From contig DATBGO010000316.1 in assembly GCA_036558005.1 (NCBI GenBank), forward strand, positions 1 to 64,000: a stretch of 64,000 nt of DNA, given 5' to 3'. Positions 42,414 through 51,536 of this stretch are shown piece by piece. A program made the position numbers and the translations under genes. The notes beneath the pieces were generated by a model. It saw only the letters and a program-made list of their open reading frames with translations. It searched no databases and was not told where the DNA came from. The stretch's first letter is position 1. Each line of letters opens with the position of its first letter. This DNA comes from DATBGO01 sp036558005 (GTDB lineage Bacteria; Actinomycetota; Actinomycetes; Streptosporangiales; Streptosporangiaceae).

Positions 42414-43592
42414 TCAGTAAACAGGCAGTGACGAATCGATCTGATTGACCCAGGCGAGAACGCCGCCGCCAAGGTGTACCGCGTCGGAGAACCCGGCGTT
42501 CTTCACCACGGCGAGGCACTCAGCGCTGCGGGCGCCGCTCTTGCAGTGCAGCACAATCTGCCGGTCCTGCGGAAGCCGCTCCAGCGCCGCCCCGGACAGG
42601 AACTGGTCCTTGGGGATGAGCACCGATCCGGGAATGGAGACGATCTCATACTCGTTCGGCTCCCTGACGTCCACCAGGAAGACGCCCTCGTCGCTGTCGA
42701 GCATTTCCTTCAGCTGCGCGGCGGTAATCGTCGAGCCCGACGCGGCCTGCTGTGCGTCCTGCGAAACCGCGCCGCAGAAGGCCTCGTAGTCAATCAGCTC
42801 CGTGATCGTCGGGTTCTTGCCGCAGACCGGGCACTCGGGGTCCTTCTTGACCTGCAGCGAGCGGTAACTCATCTCCAGCGCGTCGTAGATCATCAGCCGC
42901 CCTGCCAGCGGCTCGCCGACCCCGGTGATGACCTTGATCGCCTCGTTGACCTGGATCGATCCGATGGATGCGCACAGCACGCCGAGCACGCCGCCCTCCG
43001 CGCAGGAGGGCACCATCCCCGGTGGCGGCGGCTCGGGGTACAGGCACCGGTAGCAGGGCCCGTGCTCGGCCCAGAAAACGCTGGCCTGCCCGTCGAAACG
43101 GTAGATCGACCCCCACACGTACGGCTTGCGCAGCAGCACGCACGCGTCATTGACCAGGTACCTGGTCGCGAAGTTGTCGGTGCCGTCCACGATCAGGTCG
43201 TATTGCGCGAAGATCTCCAGCGCGTTGTCAGAATCCAGGTGCGTTTCGTGCAGCACCACATTGACGTGGGGATTGATCTCCCTGATGCTGTCCCTGGCCG
43301 ACCCGGCCTTCGACCGGCCGACGTCGGACTGACCGTGGATTACCTGGCGCTGCAGGTTTGACTCGTCGACCACGTCGAAGTCGACAATGCCCAGCGTGCC
43401 GACCCCGGCGGCGGCCAGGTAAAGCAGCGCGGGCGAACCGAGGCCGCCAGCGCCGACGCAAAGCACCTTGGCGTTCTTCAGGCGTTTCTGCCCCGTCATG
43501 CCGATCTCCGGGATGATGAGGTGCCGTGAATAACGCCGCACTTCATCGACGGTGAGCTCGGCAGCTGGCGAGACGAGCGGTGGCAGCGACAC
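42414..43592 (-). CDS. moeZ: MoeZ: adenylyltransferase/sulfurtransferase (MoeB + rhodanese)
   Basis: A 392-residue fusion. The N-terminal E1-like domain has GAGGLGSPALLYL and the arginine-finger region NLQRQVIHGQ, with zinc cysteines in CYRCLYP and CPVCG. The C-terminal rhodanese domain (about 300-390) has the active Cys in LHCKSGARS. MoeZ activates small sulphur carriers (MoaD, ThiS, CysO, QbsE-type) and loads sulphur on them for molybdopterin, thiamine or cysteine synthesis. The GTG at 43592 matches the conserved SLPPLVSPAAELTVDEVRRY start and follows GGGAG. A near-consensus promoter lies 50-80 bases upstream. Confidence 0.95.
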   Translation of the reverse strand: MSLPPLVSPAAELTVDEVRRYSRHLIIPEIGMTGQKRLKNAKVLCVGAGGLGSPALLYLAAAGVGTLGIVDFDVVDESNLQRQVIHGQSDVGRSKAGSARDSIREINPHVNVVLHETHLDSDNALEIFAQYDLIVDGTDNFATRYLVNDACVLLRKPYVWGSIYRFDGQASVFWAEHGPCYRCLYPEPPPPGMVPSCAEGGVLGVLCASIGSIQVNEAIKVITGVGEPLAGRLMIYDALEMSYRSLQVKKDPECPVCGKNPTITELIDYEAFCGAVSQDAQQAASGSTITAAQLKEMLDSDEGVFLVDVREPNEYEIVSIPGSVLIPKDQFLSGAALERLPQDRQIVLHCKSGARSAECLAVVKNAGFSDAVHLGGGVLAWVNQIDSSLPVY

Positions 43593-43647
43593 TGGGCCTA
43601 CTCCCGGACGGGCCCGCCGCGGCGGGCGACTGAGGTCTTTGGCCGGA

Positions 43648-43676
43648 CTCTTATCCAGCCCGGCACACGGTGTCAA
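43648..43676 (-). promoter_or_regulatory. strong candidate housekeeping promoter of moeZ
   Basis: On the minus strand TTGACA (43671-43676) and TAAGAG (43648-43653) are separated by exactly 17 bases. The predicted start of transcription near 43641 leaves a leader of about 49 bases before the GTG at 43592. The -35 is a perfect consensus, the best promoter seen in the window. Confidence 0.65.
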
Positions 43677-43883
43677 CCAGGCGGGAAGGCCAGGCATTCC
43701 GCCCGGTGGCCGGGCCCGGGCCCGGTTTGCCCGGCTGGCACGCCGTACCCGGCCTGATGCGAATTGTCACCGGTGCCGAGTACAACACCAGATATGCCAG
43801 AACGGGATGCTCACCCCGGTCAGCCTTCCGATAGCCGGGCACTCCCTGACTGACTGAACCCTGCCATGTTCCCGGAGGTCAGA

Positions 43884-44660
43884 TTGCCAACCCAGCCGAC
43901 GAACCCGCGGCAGGGACCCGCGGGGCCGCTGCGCCCGCACATCCTGCCGTTAGCACCTGGTGACATCAGGCCGCCTGATCAGCGCCGGCCGCTCCCCGAT
44001 GCCGCCGCGGTCCGCAGGCTGGAGATACCAGACCACGCCCCGCCCTACGACGACGAACTCCCCGCACCCGCCCCCGGGCTGGTCCCCGCCGCGCCGTCCG
44101 GCAACACGGCGCCGCCTCGTCCCGCACCCCGGTCAGACAACGGCGGGACCACCGGACCCGCACCCCGGCCAGACAACGCCGCGACCGGTCGTCCCGCACC
44201 CCGGCCAGACAACGCCGCGTCACCCGGTCCCGCACCCCGGCCGGGCAAGCCTCCGGCGGCGCCGGGACCGGCTCCGGGCCAGCCCGGGCGGCCAGGCGGC
44301 AGCAAGCAGGCCGGGGCGTGGCCCGGCCAGTTCGCCCAGGTGCTCGCCGAGACGCTGGCCGGGCAGCGGTCCTCCCGCCAGCTGGTGCCGTGGACGACCG
44401 ATCAGGCCCGCCAGCGCATCCGGCTGCTCGGCGCGCAGCTGTCGGCCAGCCACCGGCCGGTCGTGCACCGCCCGGTCGTGCAGCGGGTGCTGGCCTCGCA
44501 CCCGGTGCCGGGCGTCGTCGAGATGACCGTCGTGGTGCGGTTCGGCAGCCGGATCCAGGCGCTGGCGATCCGGCTGGAACAGCAGCCAGCCCAGCCGCCC
44601 GCACCCGGCCGCCTGGCCCGCCCGCAGCGCTGGCGCTGCACCGCCGTCGAAGCGGCCTGA
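43884..44660 (+). CDS. Ala/Pro/Arg-rich protein of the Rv3235 (DUF6459-like) type
   Basis: A protein of about 258 residues. A TTG at 43884 follows GGAGG by five bases and is the best-supported start; ATG at 43866 would add six residues and lacks a site. The first 150 residues are Pro-rich and disordered, with four 36-bp tandem repeats encoding PAPRPDNA-type units. The last 100 form a compact domain (FAQVLAETLAGQRSSRQLVPWTT to RPQRWRCTAVEAA) like the Ala/Pro/Arg-rich proteins encoded near secA in mycobacteria. Function unknown. It converges on secA across a strong hairpin. Confidence 0.75.
   Translation: MPTQPTNPRQGPAGPLRPHILPLAPGDIRPPDQRRPLPDAAAVRRLEIPDHAPPYDDELPAPAPGLVPAAPSGNTAPPRPAPRSDNGGTTGPAPRPDNAATGRPAPRPDNAASPGPAPRPGKPPAAPGPAPGQPGRPGGSKQAGAWPGQFAQVLAETLAGQRSSRQLVPWTTDQARQRIRLLGAQLSASHRPVVHRPVVQRVLASHPVPGVVEMTVVVRFGSRIQALAIRLEQQPAQPPAPGRLARPQRWRCTAVEAA
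44121..44264. repeat. 36-bp tandem repeat, 4 copies
   Basis: The word CCCGCACCCCGG recurs at 44121, 44157, 44193 and 44229, exactly 36 bases apart, in frame with the Rv3235-like gene. It encodes a Pro/Arg/Asp/Asn-rich 12-residue unit. Confidence 0.9.
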
Positions 44661-44663
44661 CCC

Positions 44664-44711
44664 CGGCCGCACCCCCGCAGGCCGGCCATCCGGTCCGGCG
44701 GGGGTGCCGGG
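44664..44711. terminator. bidirectional terminator-like hairpin between Rv3235-like gene and secA
   Basis: GCACCCCCGC (44669-44678) pairs perfectly with GCGGGGGTGC (44698-44707) around a 19-base loop holding a GGCCGGCC palindrome. It sits between convergent stops at 44660 and 44727. No U-tract follows, which is usual for actinomycete terminators. Confidence 0.6.
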
Positions 44712-44726
44712 AGGCTAGCCGTGCGG

Positions 44727-47720
44727 TTAGCGGTTACGCGGGTCGCCGTGGCACTGCTTGAACTTCTTGCCTGAGCCGCAGGGGCAGGGGGCGTTGCGCC
44801 CGACCCGGGAGAAGTCGCCGCCGCCGCCCGACTCGGTGTGCCGCTCGGCCTGGCCGGGGACGTCCGAGCTCGGCGAGGTGTACTGGAGCTGGCTCGGCCG
44901 CCGGGGCCCCAGTCCGGGCGGGACCGCGGGGCCACCTTGCGCGGGCTGCCCGGCGGCCGCCTCGCCAGCCTGGCCCGCGGCGGCCCGGTGCCGCCCGCGG
45001 CCGGCCGTCCGCGTACCACCCCGGCCCGCACCGGCCTGGCCGGCACTCCCCCGGCCGGCACCGCCCTGGCCGGCACCGCCCTGGCCGGCACCGCCGCCCG
45101 CGCCGCCCAGGGCCGGGCCGCCCTGACCGGTCCCGGGCAGGACCGTCCCCGCCGTGCCCGGCAGGGCCGCGGCCCCGTCGGGCGCGGCCTCCTCGGTGAT
45201 CGGGCTCTCCATCACCTGCACCTGGACGTTGAACAGGCTGCCGACGGACTCCTCCTTGATGCCTTCCTTCATCGCGTCGAACATCTGGTAGCCCTCGTTC
45301 TGGTACTCCACCAGCGGGTCGCGCTGCGCCCAGGCCCGCAGCGTGATGCCCTCCCGCAGGTAGTCCATCTCGTAGAGGTGCTCGCGCCACTTGCGGTCCA
45401 GTACCGACAAGACGACCTGCCGCTCCAGGTTGCGCATGACCTCCGGGGTGAACTCCGCTTCCCGCCGGTCATAGGCGTCCTGCGCGTCGGCCGTGATCAC
45501 CTCGGTCATGAACTCGGTGGACAGCCCGGCCTTCTCCCCGCCGGCTTCCTCGATGAGCTGGCCCTGGGTGATCCCGATCGGGTACAGCTGCCGGAACGCC
45601 CGCCACAGCTGGTCCAGGTCCCACTCCTCGGGGAAGCCCTCGCTGGTCGCGCCCGCCACGTAGCCGCCGATCACGTCGTCGACCATGCCGCGGATCTGCT
45701 CGTGCATGTCGGCGCCTTCGAGCACCTGCCTGCGCTCGCCGTAGATGACCTGCCGCTGCCGGTTCATCACGTCGTCGTACTTCAGCAGGTCCTTCCTGAT
45801 CTCGAAGTTCTGCTGCTCCACCTGGGTCTGGGCGGACCTGATCGACCGGGTGACGGTCTTGGACTCGATCGGTACGTCCGGCGGCGTCTTCAGCCACTCC
45901 ATGATGTGCGCGACCTTGTCCGCGTTGAACATCCGCATCAGGTCGTCCTCGAGCGACAGGTAGAACCTGGACTCACCCGGGTCACCCTGCCGCCCGGACC
46001 GGCCGCGCAGCTGGTTGTCGATCCGCCGTGACTCGTGCCGCTCGGTGCCCAGCACGTACAGCCCGCCCGCGGCGACGACCTCCTCGTGCTCCTCGGCCAC
46101 CGCACGCCGGGCCTTGTCGACCGCCTCGGGCCAGGCCGCCTCGAAGTCCTCCGGCGACTCCACCGGGGACAGGCCGCGGTGGTGCAGTTCCAGGTCGGCG
46201 ATGAACTCGGGGTTGCCGCCGAGCATGATGTCGGTACCACGGCCGGCCATGTTGGTCGCCACCGTCACCGCGCCCTTGCGGCCGGCCTGGGCCACGATCG
46301 CGGCTTCCCGCTCGTGGTACTTCGCGTTCAGGACCTCGTGCGGGATGCCCCGGCGCTTGAGCATCTTGGACACCAGCTCGGATTTCTCCACGCTGGTCGT
46401 GCCGACCAGCACCGGCTGGCCGGCCGCGTGCCGCTCGGCGATGTACTCGACGCACGCCTCGAACTTGGCCTGCACCGTCTGGTAGACCATGTCGGCCTGG
46501 TCGTCGCGGATCATCGGCATGTTGGTCGGGATCGGCACCACGCCGAGCTTGTAGGTCCCGTGGAACTCGTTGGCCTCGGTCTGCGCCGTACCGGTCATCC
46601 CGGCGAGCTTGTCGTAGAGCCGGAAGTAGTTCTGCAGCGTGATCGTGGCCAGCGTCTGGTTCTCGTCCTTGATCTGGACGCCTTCCTTGGCCTCGATCGC
46701 CTGGTGCATGCCCTCGCTGTAGCGCCGGCCGTGCAGGATGCGGCCGGTGAACTCGTCGACGATCAGGACCTCGCCGCTCATGACGACGTAGTCCTTGTCC
46801 TTCTTGTACAGCTCCTTCGCCTTGATCGCGTTGTTCAGGAAGCTGACCAGCGGGGTGTTGACCGAGTCGTACAGGTTGTCGATGCCGAGCCAGTCCTCGA
46901 CCTTCTCGACGCCGGCCTCCATGATGCCGACGGTCCGCTTCTTCTCGTCGACCTCGTAGTCGCCCTCGCCGTCCTCGCCGCGCCGCAGCCGGGGCGCGAT
47001 CTTGGCGAACTCCAGGTACCAGCGGCTGTTCTGGTCGGCCGGACCGCTGATGATCAGCGGGGTCCGCGCCTCGTCGATGAGGATGGAGTCAACCTCGTCG
47101 ACGACCGCGTAGCTGTGGCCGCGCTGGACGCAATCCTCCAGGCTCCAGGCCATGTTGTCGCGCAGGTAGTCGAACCCGAACTCGTTGTTGGTGCCGTAGG
47201 TAATGTCGGCGTTGTACTGCTTGCGCCGCTCGTCCGGCTCCATCTGCGCCAGGATCACGCCGACCTCGAGGCCGAGGAAGTGGTGGATCCGGCCCATCCA
47301 TTCCGAGTCCCGCTTGGCCAGGTAGTCGTTGACGGTGACGATGTGCACGCCCTTGCCCGCCAGCGCGTTCAGGTACGCGGGCAGCACCCCGGTCAGGGTC
47401 TTGCCCTCACCGGTCTTCATCTCCGCGATGTTGCCCATGTGCAGCGCGGCCCCGCCCATCAGCTGCACGTCGAAGTGCCGCTGGCCGAGCGTCCGCTTGG
47501 CCGCCTCGCGCACCGCGGCGAACGCCTCGGGCAGCAGGTCGTCCAGTGACTCGCCGTCGGCGTGCCGCTGCTTGAACTCGTCGGTCAGCGCGCGCAGCTC
47601 AGCGTCGCTGAGCGCGGCGTAGTCCTCTTCAATGGAGTTGACCTGCGATGCGATCCGCTTGAGCTTGCGCAGGATCTTGCCTTCGCCGGCGCGAAGGACA
47701 CTATCGATAATGACTGGCAC
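44727..47720 (-). CDS. secA: preprotein translocase ATPase SecA
   Basis: A 997-residue motor of the Sec pathway, starting with GTG. Walker A KTGEGKT (about 102-108), DEVDSILIDEARTP (DEAD-like Walker B region, about 208), TNMAGRGTDIMLGG, and the C-terminal zinc/SecB-binding tail CPCGSGKKFKQCH. Between the helical scaffold and the zinc tail there is a Gly/Ala/Arg-rich stretch with repeated GGAGQ units (DNA about 44940-45140), an expanded form of the flexible C-terminal linker. In actinomycetes this is the essential SecA1. A 17-bp palindrome lies 81 bases upstream. Confidence 0.97.
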   Translation of the reverse strand: MPVIIDSVLRAGEGKILRKLKRIASQVNSIEEDYAALSDAELRALTDEFKQRHADGESLDDLLPEAFAAVREAAKRTLGQRHFDVQLMGGAALHMGNIAEMKTGEGKTLTGVLPAYLNALAGKGVHIVTVNDYLAKRDSEWMGRIHHFLGLEVGVILAQMEPDERRKQYNADITYGTNNEFGFDYLRDNMAWSLEDCVQRGHSYAVVDEVDSILIDEARTPLIISGPADQNSRWYLEFAKIAPRLRRGEDGEGDYEVDEKKRTVGIMEAGVEKVEDWLGIDNLYDSVNTPLVSFLNNAIKAKELYKKDKDYVVMSGEVLIVDEFTGRILHGRRYSEGMHQAIEAKEGVQIKDENQTLATITLQNYFRLYDKLAGMTGTAQTEANEFHGTYKLGVVPIPTNMPMIRDDQADMVYQTVQAKFEACVEYIAERHAAGQPVLVGTTSVEKSELVSKMLKRRGIPHEVLNAKYHEREAAIVAQAGRKGAVTVATNMAGRGTDIMLGGNPEFIADLELHHRGLSPVESPEDFEAAWPEAVDKARRAVAEEHEEVVAAGGLYVLGTERHESRRIDNQLRGRSGRQGDPGESRFYLSLEDDLMRMFNADKVAHIMEWLKTPPDVPIESKTVTRSIRSAQTQVEQQNFEIRKDLLKYDDVMNRQRQVIYGERRQVLEGADMHEQIRGMVDDVIGGYVAGATSEGFPEEWDLDQLWRAFRQLYPIGITQGQLIEEAGGEKAGLSTEFMTEVITADAQDAYDRREAEFTPEVMRNLERQVVLSVLDRKWREHLYEMDYLREGITLRAWAQRDPLVEYQNEGYQMFDAMKEGIKEESVGSLFNVQVQVMESPITEEAAPDGAAALPGTAGTVLPGTGQGGPALGGAGGGAGQGGAGQGGAGRGSAGQAGAGRGGTRTAGRGRHRAAAGQAGEAAAGQPAQGGPAVPPGLGPRRPSQLQYTSPSSDVPGQAERHTESGGGGDFSRVGRNAPCPCGSGKKFKQCHGDPRNR

Positions 47721-47800
47721 TTCCGTTCGCGCTCCTCGCGGATCGACTGGTTGCTGGCCGGCTTGCCGCGGCCGCAGTCATAACGCTGGCCGGGCAGGTC

Positions 47801-47817
47801 GAGAGCGCGGCGCTCTC
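47801..47817. promoter_or_regulatory. 17-bp perfect inverted repeat in the secA upstream region
   Basis: GAGAGCGC-G-GCGCTCTC lies between secA (leftward, start 47720) and the small membrane protein gene (rightward, start 47972). It could be an operator or a leader hairpin of the secA message. An AT-rich TATATA (about 47829) beside it may belong to a promoter. Confidence 0.35.
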
Positions 47818-47971
47818 CGGCACACCGTATATACAGCCATGGTAGGCGAGCCGCGGGCCGAATCCGAGCCCATCACCGGCGGGCAGGCCGGGGGCCGGGT
47901 ACACGAGCACGTCAGGGGATCGCCACAATGTTAGGCACGGCGGGTCAGCCGGACGAGAGGAGCACCGCGCA

Positions 47972-48271
47972 ATGTCCAACCAGGTGGAGCCGGGAACCAT
48001 CGGCGCAGCGCCCGAGCCGGCCGAATCCGGCCACCGGCAGCAGCTCGCCGGGCTCAGCCAGGAACCTGACAGCCCGTGGTCACCGCCGCGCCCCTACCAC
48101 GGGCGCACGGTGTCGTGGGTGGCCGTGTCCCTCATCATGGTCGCGTTCCTGATCGGCGGCCTCGCGCTGATCTTCGGGCCGACCTGGTGGCTGTTCTGGG
48201 TCAGCATCGGGATCGCCGCCGTCGGCGGCCTGATCGCGCTGTTCACCAACATCTTCGAGGACTGGTACTAA
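47972..48271 (+). CDS. small membrane protein (HGxxxAAW-type)
   Basis: A 99-residue protein with a hydrophilic N-terminal half, the motif YHGRTVSWVAV at the membrane entry and two membrane segments (about 47-68 and 72-91) ending in FEDWY. This matches the short actinobacterial HGxT-x-AW family of unknown function. The ATG follows AGGAG by nine bases. It is divergent from secA. Confidence 0.75.
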   Translation: MSNQVEPGTIGAAPEPAESGHRQQLAGLSQEPDSPWSPPRPYHGRTVSWVAVSLIMVAFLIGGLALIFGPTWWLFWVSIGIAAVGGLIALFTNIFEDWY

Positions 48272-48344
48272 ACCGCCTGCCCCCGCCCGGCTCCGCCTGA
48301 CCAGCCGCCCGCGCCTGCGCGCCGGGTATGTCGTAGCCACCGGC

Positions 48345-48350
48345 TAGGCT
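48345..48350 (+). promoter_or_regulatory. candidate -10 box giving a leaderless AlkZ-like message
   Basis: TAGGCT matches TAnnnT and ends six bases before the GTG start at 48357. No Shine-Dalgarno is present. No good -35 was found. Confidence 0.3.
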
Positions 48351-48356
48351 CCAGCC

Positions 48357-49652
48357 GTGGCCAGCCTCCCCCAGCCAGCGCCCGAGCTGACGCTGACCCC
48401 CGACGACGTCCGGCTGATGACACTGCGGGCGCAAGGCCTGATCGGCACCGGGATCCGCCGCGGCGGCGTGCCCGCCATGCTGCGCCGGGTCGGTGCCGTC
48501 CAGCTGGACACGATCAGCGTGCTGGCCCGCTCGCACGAGCTGGTCGCCTACGCCAGGCTCGGCTCGATCCCCCGGCAGCGGATCGAGCGCGCCTACTGGC
48601 ACCCGCGCCAGCCGCAGGCGTTCGAGTACTGGTCGCACGCGGCGTGCGTCCTGCCCGCCGAGGAGTGGCCGTTCTACGGCTTCCGGCGCCGTGCCTTCCT
48701 GGCCAGGGGCATGCGCTGGCACGAGGTGCCCGAGCGCGCCTGCCAGGAGGTGCTGGCCCGGCTGCGCGCCGAGGGCCCGCTGACCGCGACCCAGCTCGGC
48801 GGGGCCAAGAGCGGCGGCGAGTGGTGGGACTGGTCGGAGACGAAGATCGCGGTCGAGTGGCTGCTCGACACCGGCGAGGTCATCTGCACCCGCAGGACCG
48901 GCTGGCGACGGCTCTATGACCTGCCCGGGCGGGTGCTGCCCGCCGAGTTGCTGGCCGCCGAGCCCGGCGACGCCGAGTGCATCAGCCACCTGGTCGGTGT
49001 CACCGCCGCGGCGCTCGGCGTGGTCACCCGCGCGGACCTGCTCGACTACCAGCGGCTGCGCGAACACGGCGGGCCGGGCGAGCGGGCGATCTCGCTGGAG
49101 GAAGCCGCCGCCAAGGCCGGCCTGGTCCCGGTGCTGATCGAGGGCGCCGCCAGGGTGGCCGGGCGGCCCCGGTCAAGCCAGTCCGCCGCCAGCCGTACCA
49201 GCCTGGCGGGCCGCACCGCGGCGCCGGTACCCGGCTGGGCCGACCCGGCGGCCCTGGCCGCCGCGCAGGGGGGTGCGCCCCCCGGGCGGCACCGGGTGAC
49301 GCTGCTGTCGCCGTTCGACTCGCTGATCTGGGACCGGAAGCGGACGCTGCGGCTGTTCGGGTTCGAGCACAGCCTGGAGGCGTACCTGCCGAAGGACAAG
49401 CGAGTGCACGGGTACTACACGATGCCGCTGCTGGCCGGCGGCCGGCTGGCTGGCCGGGCCGACCCGGCCAGGGAGGGCGCCACCCTGGTCGCCCGCCAGC
49501 TCTCGCTGGACTCCGCGGCCGCCGCCCCGGCGATGGCCAGGGCGCTGCGGGAGGCGGCAGCCTGGGTCGGCTGCGACAACGTGGCGGTCGGCGCCGTCAG
49601 GCCGGCCCGGCTGGAGGAGCGGATGCGCCGCGAGATCGCGGCCGTCAGCTGA
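48357..49652 (+). CDS. winged-helix DNA glycosylase of the AlkZ/YcaQ family
   Basis: A 431-residue protein starting with GTG. Three winged-helix-like modules; the catalytic Q49-L-D51 in AVQLDTISVLARSHEL is the QxD/QxQ signature of this family, and FEYWSHAACVLP, WDWSETKIAVEWLL and LLSPFDSLIWDRKRTLRLF are its conserved blocks. AlkZ unhooks bulky or cross-linked alkylated bases; YcaQ repairs interstrand cross-links. Secondary-metabolite clusters often carry such genes for self-resistance, but no cluster is visible here. A TAGGCT box ends six bases before the GTG, so the message may be leaderless. Its stop is seven bases before the convergent response-regulator stop. Confidence 0.88.
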   Translation: MASLPQPAPELTLTPDDVRLMTLRAQGLIGTGIRRGGVPAMLRRVGAVQLDTISVLARSHELVAYARLGSIPRQRIERAYWHPRQPQAFEYWSHAACVLPAEEWPFYGFRRRAFLARGMRWHEVPERACQEVLARLRAEGPLTATQLGGAKSGGEWWDWSETKIAVEWLLDTGEVICTRRTGWRRLYDLPGRVLPAELLAAEPGDAECISHLVGVTAAALGVVTRADLLDYQRLREHGGPGERAISLEEAAAKAGLVPVLIEGAARVAGRPRSSQSAASRTSLAGRTAAPVPGWADPAALAAAQGGAPPGRHRVTLLSPFDSLIWDRKRTLRLFGFEHSLEAYLPKDKRVHGYYTMPLLAGGRLAGRADPAREGATLVARQLSLDSAAAAPAMARALREAAAWVGCDNVAVGAVRPARLEERMRREIAAVS

Positions 49653-49658
49653 CCCTGG

Positions 49659-50375
49659 TCAGCTGAACTCGATCAGCTTCTCCCGCACCGCCACCATGAC
49701 CGCCTCCATCCGCGAGTGGATCTGCAGCTTCTCCAGGATGTTGCGGACATGGTTCTTGACCGTGTTCTCGGAGATGAACAGCTCCTTGGCGATGTCGCGG
49801 TTGTTCATCCCCCTGGCGACCAGCTTGAGCACCTGCATCTCCCGCTCGGTGAGCTTGGGCGCGGGGACTTCCTGCGCCCGCGGCTCGCCCTCGCGCCTGG
49901 CCAGGGTCGCGAACTCGGTGAGCAGCTTGCCCGCCATCGACGGGTTGATCAGCGACTGGCCGCCGTGTACCGACCGGACCGCCTCGGCGACCTCGTCCAG
50001 CGGGATGTCCTTGAGCAGGTACCCGCTCGCCCCGGCCCGGATCGCCTCGAACAGGTCCTCTTCCTCGTCGCTGATGGTCAAGATGATGATCTTGGCGCTG
50101 GGCGCCGCTTCCTTCATCGCCCGGCAGGCCTCGATCCCGCTGCTGCGCGGCATCCTGATGTCCATCAGCACCACGTCGGGCAGCGACTCGGCCGCCTTCT
50201 CCACCGCCTCAGCGCCGTCGCTGGCCTGGCCGACGAGCTCGATGTCCGGCTCAGTCTCCAGGACCATCTCCAGGCCCCGGCGGAACAGCGCATGATCATC
50301 GACGATCATGGCGCGGATCGGGTCCGACCGCGAGGCACCCGCTGGCGTCACGTCACCTGGCTGGGTGTCGCCCAT
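49659..50375 (-). CDS. NarL/FixJ-type response regulator (orphan)
   Basis: A 238-residue protein: receiver domain (about 20-135) with the acidic pair V-D-D, phospho-acceptor D72 in LMDIRMP and Lys in YLLKDIP, then a LuxR helix-turn-helix (about 175-235, LTEREMQVLKLVARGMNN). The ATG at 50375 follows GGAGG; the longer upstream frame is not used. No sensor kinase is adjacent, so it is an orphan or has a distant partner. A LuxR-type regulator at this position near hpf and secA is conserved in Streptomyces. Confidence 0.93.
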   Translation of the reverse strand: MGDTQPGDVTPAGASRSDPIRAMIVDDHALFRRGLEMVLETEPDIELVGQASDGAEAVEKAAESLPDVVLMDIRMPRSSGIEACRAMKEAAPSAKIIILTISDEEEDLFEAIRAGASGYLLKDIPLDEVAEAVRSVHGGQSLINPSMAGKLLTEFATLARREGEPRAQEVPAPKLTEREMQVLKLVARGMNNRDIAKELFISENTVKNHVRNILEKLQIHSRMEAVMVAVREKLIEFS

Positions 50376-50672
50376 GCCACCTCCTCGCGTTACCGCTCCT
50401 GCGATGCCATCCCGGGCACCGCCGGGCAGCCAGCATTGCCTGGGTCCGCGCCGCCGTGTGATCAAACTCTTGCCGACGTGGGCGCGCTGCGCAAGCACGC
50501 CACCCGGACGCCAGCCGGCTGACTGCGGCACCGGAATCTGACATCCAGCCACAGTTCGGGGCAGACCGGTAACCCACCGCGCGACCCCCGCACGATACCC
50601 GAAGCGGCCGGCGGCCACGCACCGGCCGTGCCGCGGGCAGCACCGGTCTCCATGGCCGGCCTCAGCCGGGCC

Positions 50673-51536
50673 TCAGCCCGCCGCCACGTCCGTCCGCCGG
50701 GCCGCGCCGCGCCCGGCCCGGTGGGCAGCGTGCCCGTCGGCGGCGGCCGTCAGCGGATCAGCCGCGCTCCCCGCGGCCCGCCCGGCCGGTGGCTCCTCGA
50801 CCAGGCGGATCACCCCGTACTGATAGCCGCGGCGCCGGTAGACGACGCTCGGGCAGCCGTCCTCGCAGTCGCGGAACAGGAAGAAGTCGTGGCCAACCAG
50901 TTCCATCTCGAACAGGGCCTGGTCGATCGGCATCGGCTGGGCCAGGTGGAACTTCTCCCGCACGACCAGCGGGCCGTCGCCTTCCATCTCGATCGGCACG
51001 ACATCGTCAGCGGCCGTGACCGCGACGCCGGTCTGCGCCGACGATGCTCCTGGGGCCCGCCCGGCGCCGTCCGGGGAGCCGGGCCTGGCCTGCGGCACGC
51101 TCGGCGCTGCGGGCTGCACGCGGGCACCGGGCCGGGGCCCGGACTGCGCTGCCTCCTCCCCGCTCGCCTCGGCCTGCCCGGGGACCCCGGGGGCGAGTCC
51201 TTCGCCCGGCCTGCTGACGGGCGCGGTCCCGCGCCGGGCCTTGCGCCGGTCGCCGACCCGGCGCAGCCGTGACTCCAGCTTCGCCAGCGCCATGTCCAGC
51301 GCCGCGAACCGGTCCTGGCCAGCGGCCTCAGCGCGGATGGCCGGCCCGCGCGAGGTGATGGTCAGCTCCACTCGTTCCCTGCGGTCCGCCTGACGCGGAT
51401 TGTGCTCCGCGGATACCTCAACGTCGACCCTGATGGCTTTGCTGTCTAGCTTCCCGATCTTGCTGAGCTTCACTGTGGCGCGCTCACGAAAGCGCTCCTG
51501 CACATCGGTGTGCCGGCCTTTGAAGATGATGTCCAC
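50673..51536 (-). CDS. hpf: ribosome hibernation promoting factor, long form
   Basis: A 287-residue protein starting with GTG (VDIIFKGRH). The N-terminal HPF/RaiA domain (about 1-105) has RERVELTITSRGPAIRAE and a basic C-terminal helix. The C-terminal dimerisation domain (about 198-255, REKFHLAQPMPIDQALFEME to VIRLVEE) allows 100S ribosome formation. The linker between them (about 108-195) is unusually long and Pro/Gly-rich, and a low-complexity Ala-rich tail follows. No comF-like gene lies between hpf and lpqB, unlike in many relatives. Confidence 0.93.
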   Translation of the reverse strand: MDIIFKGRHTDVQERFRERATVKLSKIGKLDSKAIRVDVEVSAEHNPRQADRRERVELTITSRGPAIRAEAAGQDRFAALDMALAKLESRLRRVGDRRKARRGTAPVSRPGEGLAPGVPGQAEASGEEAAQSGPRPGARVQPAAPSVPQARPGSPDGAGRAPGASSAQTGVAVTAADDVVPIEMEGDGPLVVREKFHLAQPMPIDQALFEMELVGHDFFLFRDCEDGCPSVVYRRRGYQYGVIRLVEEPPAGRAAGSAADPLTAAADGHAAHRAGRGAARRTDVAAG

